Of a stretch of 9,950 nt of DNA, positions 6,501 to 9,950 are shown in pieces. The position numbers were made by a program, and so were the translations under genes. Where the stretch lies: NCBI GenBank assembly GCA_036446455.1, contig JAZFSZ010000030.1, positions 1 to 9,950 on the forward strand, read 5' to 3'. Origin of the DNA: JAZFSZ01 sp036446455. Its GTDB lineage: Bacteria; Pseudomonadota; Gammaproteobacteria; Acidiferrobacterales; JAJDNE01. Within the stretch, counting starts at the first letter, position 1; each line of letters starts with the position of its first letter. Below the pieces are notes generated by a model that ran no database searches, had not been told where the DNA came from, and saw only the letters and a program-made list of their open reading frames with translations.

Positions 6501-6803
6501 TTACCTTTTGTTGCTCGCTTCTCGTGCGCGCCGGCGGCGCATTTCTTTTGGATCGGCAACCAACGGTCGATAAATTTCGACTCGATCTCCCGCATGCACC
6601 ACATCGCTAAGTTGCCGGCGCTCGCTGAACACGCCGACATCATTCTGAAGAAGATCAATCTCGGGGAATTCTTCCAGTAAACCGGACGAGGTAATTGCCA
6701 TTTCAACCGTGGCGTGTTCCGATACAGTGATCTCCTTCAGCACCTGCTTTTCGGGTGTGGCATACACTACCTGTACGGATATCGACTTACTCGCTGTGCT
6801 CAT
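6501..6803 (-). CDS. ratB: RatB / RnfH family protein
   Basis: Small UPF0125/RnfH-family protein with a ubiquitin-like fold; it forms the RatAB pair with RatA in E. coli, where the claimed toxin-antitoxin role is disputed. The 100-residue product shows SISVQVVYATPEKQVL, GLLEEFPEIDL, VGVFSERRQLSDVVHAGDRVEIYRPL and DPKEMRRRRA, which are the family's conserved stretches. The start overlaps the end of ratA by 17 bases, indicating translational coupling. It ends one base from the bamE stop (tail to tail), with no clear terminator between. Confidence 0.93.
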   Translation of the reverse strand: MSTASKSISVQVVYATPEKQVLKEITVSEHATVEMAITSSGLLEEFPEIDLLQNDVGVFSERRQLSDVVHAGDRVEIYRPLVADPKEMRRRRAREASNKR

Positions 6804-7233
6804 GGTTATAAATTTGGTCCGCGCGACGACAAAAGCTGTCTACAAGTGAGGCTGCAATTTCATTGAACACCTTGCCCATTGTTATAGCGACAAGCTTATT
6901 CGAGAATTCAAACTCCAGGTCCAGCGACACCTTGCAGGCGGTATCATCGAGCGCTTTGAATCGCCAGAAACCCTGAAGATTCTTAAACGGCCCACTAACA
7001 AGACGCATTTCCATCGACTTACCCTTTTGCAAATAGTTCCGTGTCGTGAAGCTTTTGTTGATGCCCTTGTAAGCGATATCAATTCTCGCTTCGACCTGCT
7101 CATCGCTGCGATTGAGAATATGGGTGGATGCACACCATGTCAGAAATTCAGGATACAATTCAATATCGGCTACCAGTTGATACATCTCCGCTGCAGCATG
7201 TTTCACGATCGCGTGCCGACAAATGCTTGTCAT
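6787..7233 (-). CDS. ratA: RatA, START/Coq10-like domain protein
   Basis: Member of the polyketide cyclase/Coq10 START-domain family. Such proteins bind hydrophobic ligands (possibly ubiquinone); E. coli RatA was reported to block 70S formation by binding the 50S subunit. The 148-residue product includes EMYQLVADIELYPEFL, GINKSFTTRNYL, LVSGPFKNLQGFWRF and DLEFEFSNKL, all close to E. coli RatA in order and spacing. The ATG at 7233 was chosen by this alignment; an open extension to 7308 is non-homologous and lies in the upstream gene. The start shares ATGA with the stop of the transporter gene upstream, and its end overlaps ratB by 17 bases, so the three genes form a coupled unit. Confidence 0.94.
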   Translation of the reverse strand: MTSICRHAIVKHAAAEMYQLVADIELYPEFLTWCASTHILNRSDEQVEARIDIAYKGINKSFTTRNYLQKGKSMEMRLVSGPFKNLQGFWRFKALDDTACKVSLDLEFEFSNKLVAITMGKVFNEIAASLVDSFCRRADQIYNHEHSE

Positions 7234-8621
7234 TGATGCAAACCCGGCAATGTAATGGCAACGATGAGTAATAGCACCGGAATCACCACGCGCACCGTAC
7301 GCAACCACAACGGAAAGACCAACCGCCCTGATAGTCCGAGCTCGTCTTTTGTTAGCGTGCGATTAAGAACCCAACCGGCCAGCAGTGCGGCCAATATAGC
7401 ACCGGCAGGCAATAAAAAATTGGCTGTCAACATCTGCGTTACATCAAAAAAGCCGAGCTTTTTTTCCAGGCCAAAAAGTGTGAAGGAGAAAGACCAGTAA
7501 CTAAACGACAAAATAAACACGACCCCCATCATCCAGCCAGCGAGGCCGGTATACAAAGCCGCTTGCTGACGAGTAATACCGTGTTGTTCACGCAACCAGC
7601 CGACTGCCGGCTCGATGAGGGCAACAGCGGAGAGTAGCGCCGCCAGCGCCAATACAAAATAAAACGCGGTGCCGAAAATCATGCCGCCGGGTATACGGGC
7701 AAGTGAATACGGGATCCCCTGGAACAGGAGCAAGGGCCCGGACACCGGCTCCTGGCCGGTAACGTATAACACTGACAGCACAAAAATAGCGGCGACAATA
7801 CCCACACCGCTATCAACCAGTACCACCACAACAGAGGCGCGGCCAATGGAGACCTCTGTTTTGGCATAGGCGCTATACGCCATCACCGCACCCACCCCCA
7901 GGCCGAGGCTGAACAGGACATGGCCCATGGCAATGAGAACACCCTTGATCGTTAAGCGCTCGTAGTCAAACTGGAACAGGGTAGCTATCGCCTGCTGGAA
8001 TTCGCCGGCAATAGCAGCGTAAAAAGTCGCGATACACAAAAGCCCAATGACAAGCGGCAACCCCCACCGAACCAAGGGCTCAACCCCTTCACTGATTCCA
8101 CGATAAACAAAAAAGATGGCGGTGGCCACGAAACCGGCGTGCCAAAAAAGCTGTTTCTCCGGATCGCCCGCCAGGGTAAAGAAAAGCCCGACTACGCCAT
8201 CCATACTGAGATCGGCAAATGCGCCCACCGCCGCACGCAATGCGTAAGCCAGCATCCAGCTTCCGACCACACTCAAATAGGTAAATACCAGAAACCCGGT
8301 GATCGTTACCATCCAACCAAGTATCTTCCAGGGCGCACGACCGGCATCTTCCACCACCAGCCGGTTAACCGCACTAATGGGCGAATACTCACCGCGTCTG
8401 CCAATCATCATTTCCGTCATCAACAGCGGAACACCGATCAGCAGCAAAGTGACAGAGTAAACTAACAGAAAAGCGCTGCCTCCATTCTGCGCAACAAGAT
8501 AGGGAAACAGCCAGACATTGTTGAAACCGATTGCAGCGCCACTGATGGCCATCACAAACACGGCCTCGCTTGACCAGCTTTCATCCCTAAGTCGGTCCTT
8601 GTGTTTTCGATAGTGGCGCAT
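7230..8621 (-). CDS. Sodium-dependent transporter, NSS/SNF family (divergent gate)
   Basis: Inner-membrane Na+-coupled solute symporter of the neurotransmitter:sodium symporter family (LeuT fold), 463 residues with about 11 to 12 hydrophobic segments. TM1 carries the broken-helix signature (AAIGFNNVWLFPYLVAQ, 29-45), TM6 has LFSLGLGVGAVMAYSAY (236-252), and TM10 has FFDVTQMLTANFLLP (391-405). Compared with LeuT by eye, the extracellular-gate residues R30, Y108 and D404 correspond to L38, L116 and Q396, while F253 is kept (F237); G26 corresponds to N34. This suggests an altered substrate or gating; the substrate is unknown. The ATG is preceded by a modest GAGAA site. It is first in the unit with ratA and ratB and sits where other gammaproteobacteria have ratA next to smpB, so it looks like a lineage-specific insertion. 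No clear promoter; TAAAAT near 8672-8677 is a possible -10. Confidence 0.9.
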   Translation of the reverse strand: MRHYRKHKDRLRDESWSSEAVFVMAISGAAIGFNNVWLFPYLVAQNGGSAFLLVYSVTLLLIGVPLLMTEMMIGRRGEYSPISAVNRLVVEDAGRAPWKILGWMVTITGFLVFTYLSVVGSWMLAYALRAAVGAFADLSMDGVVGLFFTLAGDPEKQLFWHAGFVATAIFFVYRGISEGVEPLVRWGLPLVIGLLCIATFYAAIAGEFQQAIATLFQFDYERLTIKGVLIAMGHVLFSLGLGVGAVMAYSAYAKTEVSIGRASVVVVLVDSGVGIVAAIFVLSVLYVTGQEPVSGPLLLFQGIPYSLARIPGGMIFGTAFYFVLALAALLSAVALIEPAVGWLREQHGITRQQAALYTGLAGWMMGVVFILSFSYWSFSFTLFGLEKKLGFFDVTQMLTANFLLPAGAILAALLAGWVLNRTLTKDELGLSGRLVFPLWLRTVRVVIPVLLLIVAITLPGLHQ

Positions 8622-8802
8622 TCAGTTCTCGTTTTTATCCGGTCAGTCAATCTGCCCGATTTTTCTGGCTATTTTGTTTATTTTACTACATTCCGGCCGG
8701 TTCATTAGTTGACTGAATTTGACCTGTGAACCCCGGATTTGCAATTGTCGCCTCCCATAAAAGTATGTTTGAATGCGGTCGCAGACGTCGCGAGGTGAAA
8801 TA

Positions 8803-9282
8803 ATGGGTCAGAAAAAGAAAAAATCATCTCCAGCGAGAATTGCACAAAATCGCAAGGCATTTCACGATTATTTCATCGAGGACCGTTTCGAGGCCGGCAT
8901 GGTGCTCGAAGGCTGGGAAGTGAAAAGCCTGCGGGATGGTCGCGCGCAGCTGAAAGAGAGCTACGTCATCGTCAGAAATGGTGAGATATTTCTGTTTGGC
9001 GCCCATATCGCCCCGCTCACCTCGGCCTCCACCCACGTTAACCCGGACCCGACCCGGACCCGAAAATTGCTGTTACACAGCAAGGAAATCAGCAAGCTGA
9101 TTGGCGCCGTGGATCGTAAGGGCTATACCCTGGTGCCGCTCAGTCTCTACTGGAAACGCGGTCGGGCCAAGCTGGAGATCGGTCTGGCCAAGGGCAAGGC
9201 CAAGGCCGATAAACGCGCCACCCTTAAAGATCGCGAACGCGCCCGCGAGGCTGAGCGCGCACTCAAATCGGCAAAGCGGTAG
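8803..9282 (+). CDS. smpB: SmpB, tmRNA-binding protein
   Basis: Partner of tmRNA in trans-translation: it binds the tRNA-like domain and places its C-terminal tail in the mRNA channel of stalled ribosomes. The 159-residue product (E. coli 160) has the beta-barrel motifs RKAFHDYFIEDRFEAGMVLEG, GWEVKSLRDGRAQLKESYV and GEIFLFGAHIAPL, then PDPTRTRKLLLH, and the basic C-terminal tail GLAKGKAKADKRATLKDRER. The ATG at 8803 is preferred over an upstream in-frame ATG (8773) because GAGGTG lies 5 bases before it and the family begins MGQKKKK. It lies 50 bases before the mature 5' end of ssrA, the usual pairing. Confidence 0.98.
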   Translation: MGQKKKKSSPARIAQNRKAFHDYFIEDRFEAGMVLEGWEVKSLRDGRAQLKESYVIVRNGEIFLFGAHIAPLTSASTHVNPDPTRTRKLLLHSKEISKLIGAVDRKGYTLVPLSLYWKRGRAKLEIGLAKGKAKADKRATLKDRERAREAERALKSAKR

Positions 9283-9294
9283 GCCACAAAACTT

Positions 9295-9323
9295 GTGACA
9301 GCAGGGGCCGGTGCCTATATTAT
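9295..9323 (+). promoter_or_regulatory. Promoter of ssrA
   Basis: GTGACA (9295-9300), a 17-base spacer and TATTAT (9318-9323) match the sigma-70 consensus at 10 of 12 positions; the overlapping pair TTGTGA/TATATT is an alternative. Transcription would start near 9330, a few bases before the mature tmRNA 5' end, consistent with trimming by RNase P. It starts right after the smpB stop, so ssrA can be transcribed independently. Confidence 0.7.
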
Positions 9324-9332
9324 GGAATGTCT

Positions 9333-9688
9333 GGGGGCGACATGGCTTCGACGTGGGTCGCGAAACCTTCGGGGCATGCCGAGGTGCAGATTTCCTCGTT
9401 AAACTCGCTGCAAAATGATAGTTGCCAACGACGACAACTACGCTCTAGCGGCCTAATACCCGTTAGACCTCCTTCCTGGCTTGTCTGTGGGTTAGGTATC
9501 TGGGGGTCAAAGCACGCAGAACCGCATTGCGCTGTGCCTGTTAGTGTAATGTTAAATTCAAGCGGGCTAAGCCGGTTGCTGTTCCTGTCTGTCGGAGCAC
9601 AGCAGGTTAAATCGTAGACAGACTATGCATGTAGAACCGGATGGCAGAGTGCTTGCGGACGCGGGTTCGATTCCCGCCGCCTCCACCA
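9333..9688 (+). ncRNA. ssrA: tmRNA (one-piece)
   Basis: Transfer-messenger RNA that rescues stalled ribosomes and tags the unfinished protein for proteolysis. The 356-nt gene has the 5' and 3' ends of the tRNA-like domain: a 7-bp acceptor stem (GGGGGCG at 9333-9339 with CGCCTCC at 9678-9684) with G3-U at the third pair (9335 and 9682), the alanyl-tRNA synthetase identity element. A T-arm (GCGGG at 9661-9665, loop TTCGATT, CCCGC at 9673-9677) and an encoded CCA (9686-9688) complete it. The conserved TTCGACG near the 5' end and the pseudoknot-rich middle fit the family. The tag frame is 9424-9456: ANDDNYALAA then TAA, preceded by TAGTT just upstream of the resume codon GCC. Confidence 0.98.
9424..9456 (+). 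other. tmRNA proteolysis-tag reading frame
   Basis: Resume codon GCC begins a 10-codon frame coding ANDDNYALAA and ending TAA. It keeps the ALAA end recognised by ClpXP and the N-terminal part bound by SspB, differing from the E. coli ANDENYALAA only by E to D at position 4. Confidence 0.95.
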
Positions 9689-9728
9689 GACAAGAAAAGG
9701 CACCCCTTGCGGGTGTCTTTTTTTGTCT
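9689..9728 (+). terminator. Intrinsic terminator of ssrA
   Basis: Directly after the tmRNA CCA end, GGCACCC and GGGTGTC form a 7-bp stem (one G-U) around CTTGC, followed by seven T. Flanking bases AGACAAGAAAA and TTTTTTTGTCT extend the pairing to about 18 bp, so it may also work for transcription arriving from the other side. Confidence 0.92.
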
Positions 9729-9740
9729 GGGCGAAGTTGG

Positions 9741-9833
9741 TGGAATCAAAGAGCCCGCGCAGCGGGTTGCCCTGACGCTGAAAGCGTAGGGTACTCACAA
9801 TGAACCCTGAAAGGGTTCTGTGAGCAGATTCCA
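9741..9833. repeat. Three-hairpin block closed by a 7-bp terminal inverted repeat
   Basis: TGGAATC (9741-9747) and GATTCCA (9827-9833) are exact reverse complements enclosing three consecutive hairpins: AGCCCGC-GCA-GCGGGTT (9752-9768, one G-U), CCCT-g-ACGCT-GAA-AGCGT-AGGG (9770-9791, one bulged G), and CTCACA-at-GAACCCT-GAA-AGGGTTC-TGTGAG (9794-9824, two bulged bases). All loops are three bases of the type GNA. The whole could fold as a cloverleaf in RNA or single-stranded DNA. There is no coding capacity of note. It resembles a repetitive extragenic palindrome cluster or a small non-autonomous element, but which of these cannot be told from one copy. Confidence 0.75.
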
Positions 9834-9897
9834 AAATAAGCGACTCAGATTCCCATTGTGTTTCTATTTAGCCTTCAGTGAACTCTAACCACATAAA

Positions 9898-9916
9898 TGC
9901 CGGTGGTTGACCGGCA
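9898..9916. repeat. Small hairpin TGCCGG / CCGGCA
   Basis: A perfect 6-bp inverted repeat around the 7-base loop TGGTTGA, nine bases before the terminal palindrome. No T-run follows. It adds to the palindrome density of the ssrA downstream region. The stretch between 9834 and 9897 shows nothing beyond a second copy of CAGATTCC (9825-9832 and 9846-9853). Confidence 0.5.
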
Positions 9917-9924
9917 ACAAGTTA

Positions 9925-9950
9925 CTTTCTCTTGCTTGTCCAAGAGAAAG
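9925..9950. repeat. 10-bp perfect palindrome at the right edge, probably a dispersed repeat
   Basis: CTTTCTCTTG (9925-9934) and CAAGAGAAAG (9941-9950) pair exactly around CTTGTC. The left arm is preceded by GTTA, so the pairing may continue past the window (expected TAAC). From memory this motif recurs in intergenic regions of various proteobacteria; that is recollection, not a search. The element is cut by the window edge. Confidence 0.6.

Noticed and set aside
8642..8716. Inverted pair TCAGTCAA (8643-8650) and TTGACTGA (8709-8716) between the transporter and smpB
   Set aside because: Only 8 bp, about 58 bases apart, and not aligned with a convincing promoter; compatible with chance.
9607..9834. 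Minus-strand frame of 75 codons containing GGGGNRTRVRKHS
   Set aside because: It is antisense to the 3' end of tmRNA, the terminator and the hairpin block. Such frames arise routinely from tRNA-like sequences and are not genes.
9660..9950. Attachment-site duplication of the ssrA 3' end
   Set aside because: ssrA is a known integration site, but no second copy of its 3' end is present in the remaining bases, and no integrase is visible.
1..9950. CRISPR array, insertion sequence or phage genes
   Set aside because: No spaced direct repeats and no transposase, integrase or phage-type frames; all long frames are accounted for by housekeeping genes and one transporter.

Overview
The window looks like a chromosomal core-gene region of a gammaproteobacterium outside the Enterobacterales. 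This rests on gene order (hrcA-grpE-dnaK next to nadK-recN, fur-bamE, ratA-ratB and smpB-ssrA), on protein lengths and motifs that match gammaproteobacterial families, on a textbook sigma-32 promoter, and on a tmRNA tag (ANDDNYALAA) one residue away from the E. coli tag. A genus cannot be named from the sequence alone.

Layout. Positions 1-2308 (minus strand) hold the heat-shock chaperone cluster hrcA -> grpE -> dnaK, with dnaK cut off by the window edge. A near-perfect sigma-32 promoter lies between hrcA and grpE. Positions 2309-2506 are a divergent regulatory gap. Positions 2507-5563 (plus strand) hold a tight unit: NAD kinase (nadK), the DNA-repair SMC-like ATPase recN, and an ArgA-like GNAT acetyltransferase whose start overlaps the recN end. 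Positions 5607-6044 (minus) are the iron regulator fur, divergent from the outer-membrane assembly lipoprotein bamE (6152-6499, plus). Positions 6501-8621 (minus) form a three-gene translationally coupled unit: a divergent neurotransmitter:sodium-symporter (NSS) family transporter, then ratA, then ratB/rnfH. Positions 8803-9688 (plus) carry the trans-translation pair smpB and ssrA (tmRNA), followed by a strong terminator. The last 260 bases have no gene but are packed with hairpins.

How the genes work together: GrpE and DnaK form the Hsp70 chaperone cycle, with HrcA as a heat-shock repressor. SmpB and tmRNA rescue stalled ribosomes. Most other genes are housekeeping neighbours rather than one pathway.

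No new multi-gene system is evident. The items most worth a second look are: (1) a roughly 93-nt block downstream of ssrA in which three consecutive hairpins with GNA triloops are closed by a 7-bp terminal inverted repeat, followed by further palindromes that resemble a dispersed repeat; (2) an NSS transporter that lacks three of the four LeuT-type extracellular-gate residues and is stop/start-coupled to ratA; and (3) several perfect palindromes at the hrcA, grpE and fur/bamE promoter regions that are neither CIRCE nor Fur boxes.
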